From Prochilodus magdalenae (lineage: Eukaryota; Chordata; Actinopteri; Characiformes; Prochilodontidae), in contig JAMWET010004078.1 in NCBI GenBank assembly GCA_024036415.1, forward strand, positions 248,001-312,000: a stretch of DNA of 64,000 bases, written 5' to 3'. The notes beneath the pieces are model-generated. The model was given only the letters and a program-made list of their open reading frames with translations, searched no databases and was not told where the DNA came from. A program made the translations under genes and the position numbers. The first letter of the stretch is position 1. The number at the start of each line of letters is the position of its first letter. This document shows, one piece after another, positions 1-18,889 of this stretch.

Positions 1-3000
1 AATACACTGTGGGCTCCGGTGGTTGCGTATGTCATTCTCTACGTAACCATACCGCACAGATAGCTATTGATTAGTCATCTGTTGTAGCGATCAGAGTGGC
101 ACTGTCAGCTCGCTTAATAGCCTATGTCATCATCTTTTCCACTATTAGCCTGATGCTATACACTCCACGTCAAGAACATTGAGTCTATTAGACAATTCAG
201 ACATTATGTCCAAAAACACTTACATGTAAGTGTTCAGACTTAATTCTTTGGAATGCTGGACTTTTTTTCAGTGAGTTTTTGTCAGATTGAACCATCTTTG
301 TGTATGGTGTATATTTTGCAGGATAAACAGGATATTTGATACAGGGTACGGATAATCGTAAATCTGCCGTGCGGGTGTGTGCGTGCATGTGTGTGCATGC
401 ATATATTGCGCTGTCCTTGAAGATGTAATCAGCCAGTGTGTGAGAGGATGTGACTATTATATCTTTGCAGTGCATCACTGCCTCGCAGATTAAGGCAGAA
501 ACTTGGTAATGGAGCAGCAGCTATCTGCACTGATGGTGTACTACTGGGGTGCAGCTTTGCACACTCGAACGGGAGGAGTGAGACAGGAAGGAGAAGAGCA
601 TCAGAATCACGCTGTCTTTTCACAGAATACAGAATACAGAATACAGAACGCCTAGTGCCCCAGTCAAAAAAAAAAAAGCAAACTCTGTATATTTAAATAC
701 ATAGACATATCTCCAAAATGACAAAATGATAACTTTACAGGAGAGGGCAAAAACATTCTTTACTTTTAATGTAGTCAGTGGAGCCAGACTTCACACACAA
801 AGTGAAGAGGGCTCTTATTATGTCAAAAACCAAAAAATAAAGATATGGGGTATTGTTCTGAAAGTAGAGTTATATTTTACAGAAAGTACACAATGTCTCC
901 AACACCAAGTATATTACCAAGAGCATTTATTTGTCCTGTCTTTTCCTTTTGTGCACCCTACTGCCACTTTCCTTGCTAGCAATACACTTTAGCTGTGCCT
1001 TCCCAACAAAATGTGTCATTTACTGGCATTATGTTCCTCCTTCAAGCAGACCCTAACACTTACACAAGCAACCACCCAACCACACAGTAACTGCCTGGCA
1101 CATTTTTTTCTTAAGTGCTTCTAAAATGACTATACACAATATTTCTGAGATTCCACATAAGATAGTTCACCTGCATACGGAAGAAAATAAGGGAAGAACA
1201 GGAGTTTCCCAAATGAGAGTTCAAAACATGGAACTCCTGACAATCATGCAAAACCTGGACACACTCAATTTCAAAACATTATGCACTATTTTGCTACAGT
1301 TTCCAGACTGAATTAGATATTTCACTAAAATGGTGTAAAACGTTGTTCCGCAGGCTTTGAGGGAGCATGTCAATAACCTTCCCAGCTGTCATAGTTGCAA
1401 CTTTGGTGTAACACTACAGACGATGGTTTGATGCACCACCATTTCCATTTACACAAACATTTTGCTATGTTTTGTTGGGGCTGAGTGCAGCCCTGGCAGT
1501 GTCCAAAACTGGAGTTGATGATTGAGACACTATGCAATACATGGTAGATCAAGAAAACCGTCAACATCATATAAGCAAAATCTGGTATTTCTGTCCATCC
1601 TTCCACTGTGAGAAGGCAATGAGTCTGAAAGGATGTGTAGTTGTCAAAAACCCTGGCTAGAAACCAAAAATGGACAAAAAAGAACTTTTGCACTGGAACC
1701 CCATACCTAGACATCTATGATGTGGAGTACGCTTCTACGGACTGATGAGTCTAAATTTGTGGCTGTGATCGCTGGAATCTTGAGACGTGAAAAATGAAAC
1801 CAACTTCTAAGACTGAGCTTTAGAGGTATAGAAAAACATCCCTGCAGGTTTCTTTGAAAGAGAAGGTAAAAGATGGACTGGAAACTGAAAGAAAGGCTAG
1901 AGGGTGGACATTTCAATACCAAAAATTATGTCCCCTGCCTTTTTCCTGTATTTAGTGGCAATTCTGATGATAAATTGAATAAATAAAAGGGTGCCCTTGA
2001 CTTCTGCTCAGTAGATTTCATTTGGTTTGAAGTAAGTAAATTAAGCAGCAAACTAATATCATGAGGATTCTGATATTCACCAGCATTTTCTTATTTGGAA
2101 TTTATTTTGGGATTATCTACACACACTCAAGAGCACAAACATGCAAACAGTACTGCGGTTTAAGAGCACGTCATAAATCGGATTTCAACTTTTACTTAGA
2201 ACATTTCCCAAAAACGAATTTAAGAATCGACAGCGGAGGCAGCCTAATCTTCTGAAATGTTTTACATGATGCGGAGGTTCTTTCTTCACATCGACATCTC
2301 TCATTTACAAAAACGGCTCATTAAAGAACCGTCCATTGAAAGGTTTTTAGGGAACCAAAACTGGTGGAAAGAACTTTTTTTTGGCACCTTTATTTTTAAG
2401 AGTGTGGGTGATTGCTAACTTAGAGTGCAGCACTTAATAACTGAGTGAAATGGATCTGAGCCTGAGTTTAGGAGTTCTTTCTTTATTCGTTTGCACTAAG
2501 CCAATCGTTCAAGTCGGCTGCTCAGCTTTTGTGCTATTGCCAGTTTACTGGCAAACACTTTGAAGTTCCTAAAAATGCAAAAGAAGCAAGGCCTTTTTTT
2601 CCTTATCTAGAGCTCACACATATACGCGCTCATGCACACACACACACACACACATTCACACTGAGCGGAGCCGTGGTTAAGTGTGTGGCTCCACAGCAAT
2701 GAGTATGAAGCTATTTTCAGTTTGAGACAACATGAGCAGCGCTCTGAGAAGACCGTAGCCGACACCCAGTGTTACATACGCACACACACACACACACACT
2801 GACTGCAGTTAGGCGTTAGTCCTATCCCGCCGTTAGTGAATATGTCGAGTTTCGGGGTGACTGTAAGACCCCTCTGTGCTGTTTTGTAGAAGTCAAGGTT
2901 AACGCCATGTCTGACAGGAACAGTAGTCATAGTGTAAGCAGGATGAAGTGAGATCTAATGTCATCAGAATCGTTCGACTCTGCAGTAATGTAGCCTCTCT

Positions 3001-5709
3001 TTGTTTGTCCCTGCTGTGGCTTTTGAAACTTGCTTCCCAAAAAGGGTAAATTAGGATGTGTGACAAGCATTATATAAAGTAAAAGCTCCTCTTCCCATCC
3101 CCAGTTTAGTCACAACTTCCCCAAATCCATGGGAGACTTCAGCACACCAGTGAGCCTAGTTCCCTCTGCCAAGCCTGGGTCACATATCTCAGGACAGATC
3201 ACACGGCAGCACAAGCAGAGAGACTGCAATTAGTTGCAAGAGAGAAAGGCGTTGCATGTGAATTCCTACTTTGACTAAGAATGAAGGCACCTGGTTAACC
3301 TTTAGGTTCTTATAAAATCTAAAGGCTGTTTTTGCATGCTTTATATGGAAATGAGTAGCCTGATACAAATTGAGTGAATGAGTGAACATCTAAACTCTGG
3401 ATTGGAACCGTGTACTAGAGATTAGGAGGAAGCATATTTGTCCATAGAGCATAAAGTAGACCATTATAGGTTTTAATCCCAGTCTGATTACATGTTTTAT
3501 AATTGAACAGTAAAACTGTTGAACAAATAAGGTTATTTTTTAGTTATAAGAGAAAGGAACTACTGAAGATTTCAGAACCAGGACTATTTATTTTATCCAG
3601 TTTGCATTCTGTAATTTTTAAACATGTTTACAGATTTAGCACTTTGCAATATAAATACAGATATTTTATAATGCTATAGAGGAGCCTACCCCCTGGAGAG
3701 ATAGAGAGAAGCAGAAAGAGAGAGAGAGAGAGAAAAAGAAATTCTGAGTGCCGATCAGCAGCCATGATCTCTTGTGGATTGAGGTGGGTGCTTTTTGCTA
3801 TCCGTTTAGTGAGCTCACACTTTTTCAGCTTTGGGCTGAGACTGACTCAACTTCCTTTTGGTCTTCAAATTAGCGATTCTGTTTCGGTGCCTCTGCCTGA
3901 GTGGTTTGAGTCTTTTTGCAGTAATGGATCGGCTCACACTAGGATCTGTACGGATTAGTTAATCTAATGTAAAATTTTAAACCAATTCAACAGTTTATTA
4001 GTGCAGATTAGAAGAAAAAGGCAGGGCCAACAGTAAACAGTGCGTTGTGTCCTACGTATAAACCATGTGACGCAGTTGCTGATCCCTGTAGTTTGCATGA
4101 AAAAAACCTTTGTGTCCCACAAAAACACTGTTTCAGTTGCACTGCTTCACAATTCCCTGTCTGCGCTTCCCTTTCTGTCACTTCTCCATAACTCTTGGTC
4201 TTTTTTTTTTCAGTTGGGCTGGCTCTGTTAGTGAAGCTTCCCCTTTCCCCCTAGATTCCTATATTTCATTATTTCCACTTCTTCCTCTTCACTCTGTGCA
4301 AACTGAGGTGAAGGCATGGGGAAATCGGACACGGCACCATTACATGTTAACCACAGAACACAAGGTTTGTGAGAACCGTTTTAAGGCCAGCACTGTGGAA
4401 AAGTGACACTATAGAGCAGTCTAACCCTCCTGTGCTTGTTTCTGGGGTATGTAACTTAATGTGGCCCTTACACAAAAAGTATATGAGGTATAAAAGTGGC
4501 CATGCTTTCCCAAAAGGTCAGCAGTTTAAAATCCCGCTTAAACCTTAAAAGGTGTTCCCCATGGTGCCGTCCTAGGACCATTTTTATTTATTTAAATCCG
4601 TCTTAAATCTTAAAAGGTGTTCCTCCTGGTGCCCTTTCAGGACTGCTTTTGTTCTTTTGGTCTATCTGAAAAACTCGTTTGGTGCCTTTCATTTATGGCT
4701 TACAGCGTCATTACCTTTTTTGTATTCTTCATCTTTTTCGTGCCGCAAAATGTCATCAGGAATTCTTAGTTTTCTTAATTGGCCAGGCCACTTTCCAGCC
4801 TCACATCTCAACACCCTCGCTTGTGTTAGTTCGCCTCTGCGTGTGTGTGAGTGTGTACGTATTTACCACGGTTTGTTGGTCTGGTTTACACCGCTGCACT
4901 CCTCAGTTTCACAGAGCTTCCTGTGTCTCTGTTTCCTGTTTATCAGTCATTTGTTTCAGAGAAGTGTGATGGTGAGAGAGATGGTGTATGGAGTTTGAAT
5001 TTCCCAATTCCTGAGTGAGCAAACTCATACAGGAGTTTACTGTTTGACTACTGTGGTTTGTGTTGTGCCAAGAGAACACACTGTCCTCGTATTTTGTTAT
5101 TCAGTTTAATCTTCCAAGTAGTATACAGATACTCACATCTATGAACTTACACTGCTCGGCTTTCAGCTGCAACATTGGAGGTTCTCTTTTTACCTTCTGC
5201 TTGAACAGTGTTAAAGAGTTAAACAGGTGCACAGCATAACTGAAAAGCTATAGAGCAAGCACATTATATTACCATGGTCAATAATATTAACTCCATATTC
5301 TGTAGAGAGTTCTGATGTTAAGTTCAACCCCTTCAGGTGTAAAAACAAGGCTAGTTTGGTTTCTAAATAACATTTGCAAAAGAAATAAAAATCTTGTAAC
5401 TCCTGAGGTAAAGTACAATTCACTGCACAGTTCATTGTTTAAGTTAAAGGGCAAGTCCAATTTATGTACTCTCAAGTATGACATCTTCCCCTAGCACAGT
5501 CAAAAAGGTCATAGAGGGCCACACTGTCACCAAAGCCTGTAGACTAACTTAAACCTGAGGCTCCTGCCCTAAGGCACATAGAATAAAAAATGCTCAGTTA
5601 TGGTAGAGATTTGGTAGATGAAAGTGTCAGCTACAAAGCTACAGCGATAGTCAGGGTGACCATCCAGCCTGCCACTTCACTAAACGGGCCCACTGCCCTC
5701 TTTTTCCAG
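1..5709. other. Probable ikzf1 5' intron or upstream DNA
   Basis: No coding exon could be supported here. The missing upstream ikzf1 coding exons were looked for by eye and not found, so they lie further upstream or are too short and diverged to recognise. Contents seen are a Tc1-like transposase relic at about 1330-1930, (CA)n tracts near 2635-2653 and 2782-2800, and a GA tract near 3713-3735. Confidence 0.5.
1330..1930 (+). mobile_element. Degenerate Tc1-like transposase relic
   Basis: Broken reading frames on the + strand recall Tc1 transposase landmarks. One is a helix-turn-helix linker like SRKPSTSY near 1555. Another is a segment reading roughly W-S-T-L-x-R-T-D-E-S-K-F near 1718-1760, which matches the DESKF catalytic-region motif. 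Frames are interrupted by stops and shifts, and no intact inverted terminal repeats were found. This is by memory of the family; RepeatMasker or Dfam would decide. Confidence 0.5.
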
Positions 5710-12073
<6,364 letters not shown>

Positions 12074-12147
12074 ACATCCACATGCACACACACCCCCCCA
12101 CACACACATGCAGACATTAATATAAAGACACACACACACACACACAC

Positions 12148-12180
<33 letters not shown>

Positions 12181-12895
12181 TATACACATGAACTCTTAAT
12201 AATTGGAATTTCTTTTTACATGTAGTCTGAACACTGTATGCATGTTGGAAGGTTTAATTGGACATTCCATTTCGTTATACACTGATTAACACAGACAGAT
12301 GTAAATATAATTTACTGTCTTGTCTATTTTTCTACTATTGTGTAAGTTACCAACAAGTGTCATCATATATCTTTGGAAGGATGAGGTGTTGATTTCCAAA
12401 CCCTGGGAATTTAAATGAAGTAAAAACATTAACTGTTAATTGGTTTGAAAAAAAAATATCCAAATGAATTCTTACAGGAGTGATATGAAAACAGCATCCT
12501 GTTTTGTTCAGTGCAGCCTACAGTTTATCTAAATAGGAATCACTGTTACAACAACATTTTGCATAACAAACTTTCTATGTAGTTTGGCTAAATTATACCA
12601 ATATTTCATGACACCTTCACAGTGCAGTTTTTCCTTGTGACAGCAAAGATAAAATTGATTGTACCATTTTTTTTAGCAGTATTGACACCTTTCAGATATA
12701 GAACTGTATTCCTCCTAACTGTGTAATTATGAGCAGAAGCTTTTTGCCACACTGTATTTCTGTTTTATCTCATTGTTTTTTTATTATTATTATTTAAATG
12801 TAGATTTTGCCAGTATTTTACACATTTTAGCATCAGCGCCTAAGTAAATACATGCTTGCAAAATATCAATAAAGATATTTTACATTTCTGCAACA
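12074..12895 (+). other. ikzf1: ikzf1 3' UTR
   Basis: AT-rich sequence follows the stop codon. It includes a (CA)n/(TA)n microsatellite (about 12080-12187) and ends near a canonical AATAAA at 12868-12873 followed by TTTT-rich sequence. The exact cleavage site is inferred. Confidence 0.65.
12868..12873 (+). terminator. ikzf1: ikzf1 polyadenylation signal candidate
   Basis: A canonical AATAAA lies about 800 bp after the ikzf1 stop, with T-rich sequence downstream. Another AATAAA-like site near 12988 could also be used. Confidence 0.55.
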
Positions 12896-13502
12896 TCTAT
12901 CAGCGTTGGAGCTTGCCATTTTTTTTCCATTTTAATGTTGTTATTTTTTTAATGAATGTCCTAATTAGACTATGATTTACATGTAAAATAAACTTCAATA
13001 TGTAATAACCAACCAAGGAAACCAAGACATTTCACAAGACATTTTTTTATTGTCAATAATTGACCTAAAATGTCTATCAATCCCGACTGGAGCTGCCACC
13101 TGTCAGAGAAAAACACTTGTAGGAAAAGAAATGATTGACACTCATATGAAGAAAATGAATAAATTTAAGCTAGAAAGTTTTATAAATATATAAACCAATT
13201 AATAGGAAAAACAGGAAAAGCAGACATAACTTTAATGTAGGTATTGGGTTTCACATACAATAGAATCTTTGGGCCCATATACTTTTACTCACCTCTATAA
13301 AATATGAGGTGGGAAAAAGGCACCGAGGGCACAAATGATGTGCTGGTAAACATATTTTGGCAATGCAATCCACAACAGACCATGTTGGAATGTATTATCT
13401 TATGTGGTCCACAAATTAGATGCATGCTTGAGATATACCTGATAGGTTCTTACTGAACATTAGACTGCTGGGCAAGCGACTGGGGCATCTGCGCTGTGCA
13501 GA

Positions 13503-13551
<49 letters not shown>
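13503..13551. repeat. (CT)n(CA)n compound microsatellite
   Basis: A clean run of CT dinucleotides is followed directly by CA dinucleotides. It sits next to the candidate regulatory block that follows. Confidence 0.95.
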
Positions 13552-13553
<2 letters not shown>

Positions 13554-13710
13554 ACATCCAGATGGCTCCTGTGTGATTGGGCGGAAACGGGAAGCAGCTG
13601 TAGCCAGTGCGGAGTCCCCACGCTTCAGTGGGACCTAACGGTGGAGACAGTGCATTTGCATGAGAGGGATAATCTGGCCAGCACCCACCCAGCAGTTCTC
13701 CCCACCAGAC
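13550..13710. promoter_or_regulatory. Candidate regulatory block downstream of ikzf1
   Basis: This is a compact, complex, GC-balanced stretch in AT-rich intergenic DNA, with a perfect ATTTGCAT octamer at 13654-13661. It may be a conserved non-coding element. No conservation test was possible, and it could also be part of an unknown repeat. Confidence 0.25.
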
Positions 13711-16700
13711 TCTATCCAAAATCTCACTTCTCTTTTCTACACAAACTAATAAAAGGCATACTACATTTCTTATTGCCTCCACCCCTTAAACGTGCTGGCA
13801 ATAAAAGAAAATAGTCTGCTGGGTGCTGAGGACAGCAATTTTGATTTATTTGATGCAACACATGAGCAAGTAGTACAAACATAAGTACATTGGCATAGAA
13901 ACTAGCAATTAACTACCACTGGAGTCTCTTTAAACTTTACAAAGTTACTTCTTACTTGTACATCTCACAAATAAAGACCCTGCAATGACTATAATTTTAA
14001 AGGTTGTTTGAGGAGCTAGAAATGGTTCTCTTATGGCATTATTCCAGAGAACCCCTCCTGACACATCCGTTTTTTAAAATGTGAAGGAAGTGTTCAATTG
14101 AACTATCTATCAGGTTCTTACAGTGCAGTTAATGTATATACCATACAATGTCAAGTGCTGGTAGTAGGGCAAGTTTGCACAGCTCCAGAGGAATTCTGGG
14201 CATCTTGTCCTCTTAGTCCGGCTGAGGGCTGCCCCTGCTCTTCTGACAGATTTCCATCAGTCCTCAGGGATGCGCTCACTACTTGCACTTCTGGCTAGTT
14301 TTACAAAGTTCCAACACTGTAGCCAACCGCGCGACCCTGAAATATTCATTAACCGACTTGACAAAAAAAGATGAAAAATAAATGAAAGCCTTTTTTCATG
14401 AGCTTCCAGTTTTTCTAAGATTGTTTCATAAAAATTACATGACCGATCCACTTCATGTGAGTACAATCTATAATCAGTGCCGCTATGTCTGGCAATAGCA
14501 ATCCAGCAGATTTCAGCTCAACTATAGCTTTTTTTCATCTCAGGCCTGAGATATTAGAGTTTGATGTTCTTGGTTCTGAGACTTTATGCAGAAAAAAAAA
14601 GCAAAATTCAGAAAAAAAGCTACACAATCAATAGCTGCTAGCCATCTTTTCTGTTTAGTGTGCTGAATACATACAACACTTTCTGCACAGATAGACAAGT
14701 ACTATACCAGCCTGACATGACAGGTTTTTGACAACCCTTAATTTTATTGTTCAGAACAAATCTCAACATGGCCTCGACTAAATAACGAATAAAGCTATTT
14801 TTTTAAGTGAGCTAATTTATACAGATATTTACAGACAGCAGATGTGTAACATGCTATAAGTAGCAGGTTCACGGCAGCATTTAAAGGGGCCACAGAATGC
14901 ATTTATTCAGTAATATCCGCACTGAAGGTATGTGACTTTGGTAAAGGTGAAAAATGACCAGATGTGGTTTTATACATCAATTTACACCCATATGATTTGG
15001 CCATGAGTGGTCCAGGATCTTGTTAAAAGGTGCGAGAGCTGTAGTTGGTTTCACCAGATTGTTTTGTTGTAGCATTGAAGCTGGAACAGAACACTTGGTA
15101 ATAAACAGTAACATAGTATATGTAGTTTTATTGCATTTTTTCATGCATCTTTATTTATTAAAGTGTTTCTATTTTGGGTGACTTTAACTTCACTACATTT
15201 CAAAGTCCAATATCTTACTTGTTACTCCACTGCAATAGGTGACTCTGTCCTTCCTTTCGGCTTATGTGTGCATAAAAACATCAAACGTCAAATAGAAAGA
15301 AGCGCAAAGTGAGCCCCCCAATCAGGGTTCAGCACACAGACCTGTTGGACAGGGTTTGGTTCTACCTAATGGAAATTGTTCTCCTTCAGTGGTTTGTGGT
15401 TATGATTATAATTCCACCTAAAATGGCTTGATTAAGACTCTTGTTCCAGAAATGACAACAGGAGATTAGTTCCATAATAAATTGTGCTAGTTTTACTCTC
15501 CATACTTACGTACATGTGAAGTACTTTTGTACTTTTACTCACATCATCTGCCATTTTTATTGCTGTTGCTCTGTAAATATTAGCAAGTCAACACTGTTAT
15601 GTAACAGTCTAGGATTGTGGAATCATCCCGTTTCACCACCTTCTGTTGCAAAAACGGGATTTGCATTTGAAGGAGGAACAACATTGTTTGAGGTCCATGG
15701 TATGTCAATTCTATGCACCAAACACCCCTTTGTTCAACTACGCCAAAGTTAATACAGTTTTCCATACCCCAAAACTCAACTCAGAAATATAAATACCTGC
15801 CCTTACAGATGGCTTAGGTCAGAAGGGCTTACCTGTTCGGGTAATAAATGTCTCTGTTATCCAGCCCATTTCTGTTGCATTATAAAAGACGACGCATGAA
15901 TAGAACACCTGAGGTAGTTTTAACCTCCCAACAATCGCCAATACATTAAGAGTTAGATATCTGCCCAATGAAGTCTGTTTTGGCAGGCTTCAGTGGTTCA
16001 TCAGAAAAGAAAAGGTGGCTTTTACAAACACAATGAGCTTAATAGGGACCCTGAGCGTTACCGAACACTTTCTGACAAAGATTTCCTTCAACAATAACAA
16101 AAAAAAAAAAAAGGTCTTAGAGTAAACAACTAGAAACTTTCACAGAATGAAAACAAGATATTAATGTTCAATTCATGTGATTAGAGCTGCTTGGTGGTTT
16201 GGCAAGGGTCATGGTCTCCCCATCACTGGACCAGCAAACTCCATTTCTCAAAAACATCTGTGGCCACAACAGAGATCAAGAACAGTTCTCAACCTCACAC
16301 CTACACACTGTTATGTCAGTGCTTAATGAGTCATCAGTTAATGAGTATTTCCAGAGATATAAAATTATATCTTCTCTGAGGACACATTCTATTTTTACAG
16401 AAATTTGTTCCAAGACCAAATCAAACACATGGATATTTCAAATACAGCATCATATCCACCAGGATATTCCAAATATATTCCCCACACACATTCTTTCACA
16501 GAATCCATATAGATTCAAGAGCACTGTCTGGGTCATTTAAAAGAATTTGATTAGGACAGTCGGTGACATGTGACCTTCCCACATATGCGGTAAAAAAATA
16601 AAATGATTAACAAACACAATGATTTTGGACAGTACATAGAAAGTACCACACTATGTATTCCTCTTTATGAGGGTCAGTAACGTGGGATACGGAACAGCCT

Positions 16701-16959
16701 GACACATTGCATAGTGAAAGACAACTCACATCTGGACTTCTCGGGGGAAAAACAGACTGTGTCTTGGACTGCAGTAAACTCAAGACTTCCTATTTCTCTT
16801 CACAAGGCAAGTATGGCAGTTTTAATACTGCAAATCAGAAACAACTGTGCCTAGTTGAAAAATAAATAAATAAATAAATAAATAACAAAAACAAAAATAG
16901 TTTTGTTCCAGTCAAAACATTATTCTGACAAGTTAATGGTCATAACTTTTAAAATATAC

Positions 16960-17160
16960 AGTTTTGGGCAAAGGTCTGAGGCACCCAAAAAAGTTGATCA
17001 GAGCTGTTTATCATAGCAGTAAGTGCTTTTGCCACTGCATAATACAGTAAAACAGGTAGATATCTCAGAACTACAGAAGGACAAAATGTTTTGTTTCTGC
17101 CTTCTTTGGGAATTAAACATGGTAAACCACGGTAAAGCATGGTAACTGTAGATATTAGAC
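16960..17160. mobile_element. DNA-transposon-like fragment
   Basis: The stretch opening with cagttttgggcaaaggtctg and 'aggcaccc' resembles the terminal part of common teleost Tc1-like repeats ('gcaaaagtcttaggcaccc'). It is degenerate and lacks a clear second end. Confidence 0.35.
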
Positions 17161-18699
17161 TTCCTCAAGGAGACGTCTGATTATGTCTATGCTAACACAT
17201 TTACAGATCAAATTATAAATATTATTTGTTTTTAATTCTTATTTTAGTGTTTTAACAAATGACTTCCTGCAGTGATGAACTGTTTTACATGTCAATGTAC
17301 AATGTTAACTCTGACTAATGGGGAAAAATTCTAAAGCAAAACTAGACCACAGCAAAGGATGAATAACAAGCCCCACTTTGCTCACCCACAGGGAATTCTG
17401 ATCATAGCTATTACTCACGTATAAGAAATGAAAACGTTCAAGTCTGTGACCAATTAGGAAACTAATTTGCACACACCAGAACAACTGAAGAACCTGATTA
17501 ACAACTACACTACAACATCTGGGATGTCTTTGAATCGGATTGTGCAAATACCAAATTATGCATACAAATCTGTATGAAACGGTGCCCTAAAAATTAAATA
17601 CCTCTCTAATTAAACTGTTTAAAAGCCTCTATTGCTCAATTTTTTTGTTGTTGCTTGTTTACACTAACACATCAGATCAAGCTAGTGAGATTTTAATCAG
17701 GTGTGCTAAAGACAACACAAACCTATCCTAATACTGATGCAACCAAATGTGAATTGTTCGTTTTGTAATCTGGAGGATGAGTAGAGCTGTGCATTAGCAA
17801 GAACCTGGCGATACAATACACGTCATACACGTGTTATTTTTTCAAATGAACAGTAAACAACATGACTATGAAGTGTAAAATTATTAAACTCATTTTAGAA
17901 ATCTCATCCTAAATACAAAATCATTTTTCTCCAATTTGCCCAGGGCAGTCCCAGATCACATGGCCATAGCCAGAACAGGAAGAGCAGTGCAAGAGTTAGC
18001 CTGTGGGTAACGCTTATCATGAAAACTGAATGCCTGCGACATTGCCCAACTTCCCCTGCCAAATCCACATACAAAGACAGAAGAACAGGAGAGTTAGCCC
18101 TGAACCAAATAAAACCAGAGTAGAATGATACCTGGTTAAGCGCTATAGCACATAGAGAGAATATCAGTGGTCAATACTACATACCCAATGACCTCGCTCC
18201 TTTGCACTCAAAAGGACACACCATGCACTTCTTCCCTTTTACCATGAACTTAGCAGATTTCCTCTATATTACTGGGAACATGCTGCTGCTCCAATTTATT
18301 TTCCAGGAATAGAAATGTAAAAGGTCTGCAATTTTAAATAAATAAATACATAAATAAATAAACTGTCTGTGCCCTTTCATTGCCCTTTACAGAACTAACT
18401 ACAGAGCAATTTTTATTTTAGAACTTAGAAAAGGGATTTACAATCGAAGAGTTTCTAAATGTCGCAGAACTAGGTACTAGCTACTTGCATTGGCATTGTA
18501 CTATGTATGTAATGGCATAAAGTTCAGCTACACAAAACAGAAAACACGTTTTAAAATGTTACTCACTGACAAATTTATATCAAACAAACTCCTAAAAGTA
18601 TAAAGCTTAACTAGTCCAGTGTCAACACATACTGAAAACATCAGGTATGTCATACAGTAAATGACAAAATAATAAAACCAGCCATAGTTAAAGAATACT

Positions 18700-18705
18700 T
18701 TTATT
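18700..18705 (-). terminator. fignl1: fignl1 polyadenylation signal candidate
   Basis: A reverse-strand AATAAA lies about 185 bp after the fignl1 stop, the first canonical signal downstream. Cleavage would fall near 18680. Confidence 0.5.
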
Positions 18706-18889
18706 TTCCAAAATGGTACAGCACAGACAAACAATACCTGTGTACAATGACTCAACAATAAAAGGGATTTTTGAAACTGTCAAATTTTCTAAACATGGTA
18801 AACATTAACATGCTTTAACATTAAAGCAGATACAGACTGTGAACACCATTCGACATCTTCAATAACATTAAAAAAGTTTAAGGCTTTGA

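Larger units (their letters stand above)
12900..18690. other. Intergenic region between ikzf1 and fignl1 (tail to tail)
   Basis: No gene was recognised. Seen are a (CT)n(CA)n microsatellite at about 13503-13551, a complex GC-richer block at about 13550-13710, repeat-like stretches near 14880 (TTAAAGGGG) and 15170-15560 (repeated 'acttttactcac' type sequence), a poly(A) run at about 16100-16112, an (AAAT)n run near 16860-16885, a DNA-transposon-like fragment at about 16960-17160 and an (AAAT)n run near 18338-18361. The ORFs here show no family features. Confidence 0.6.

Noticed and set aside
1370..1714. 114-codon - strand open frame as a gene
   Set aside because: It is the antisense of a degenerate Tc1-like transposase relic.
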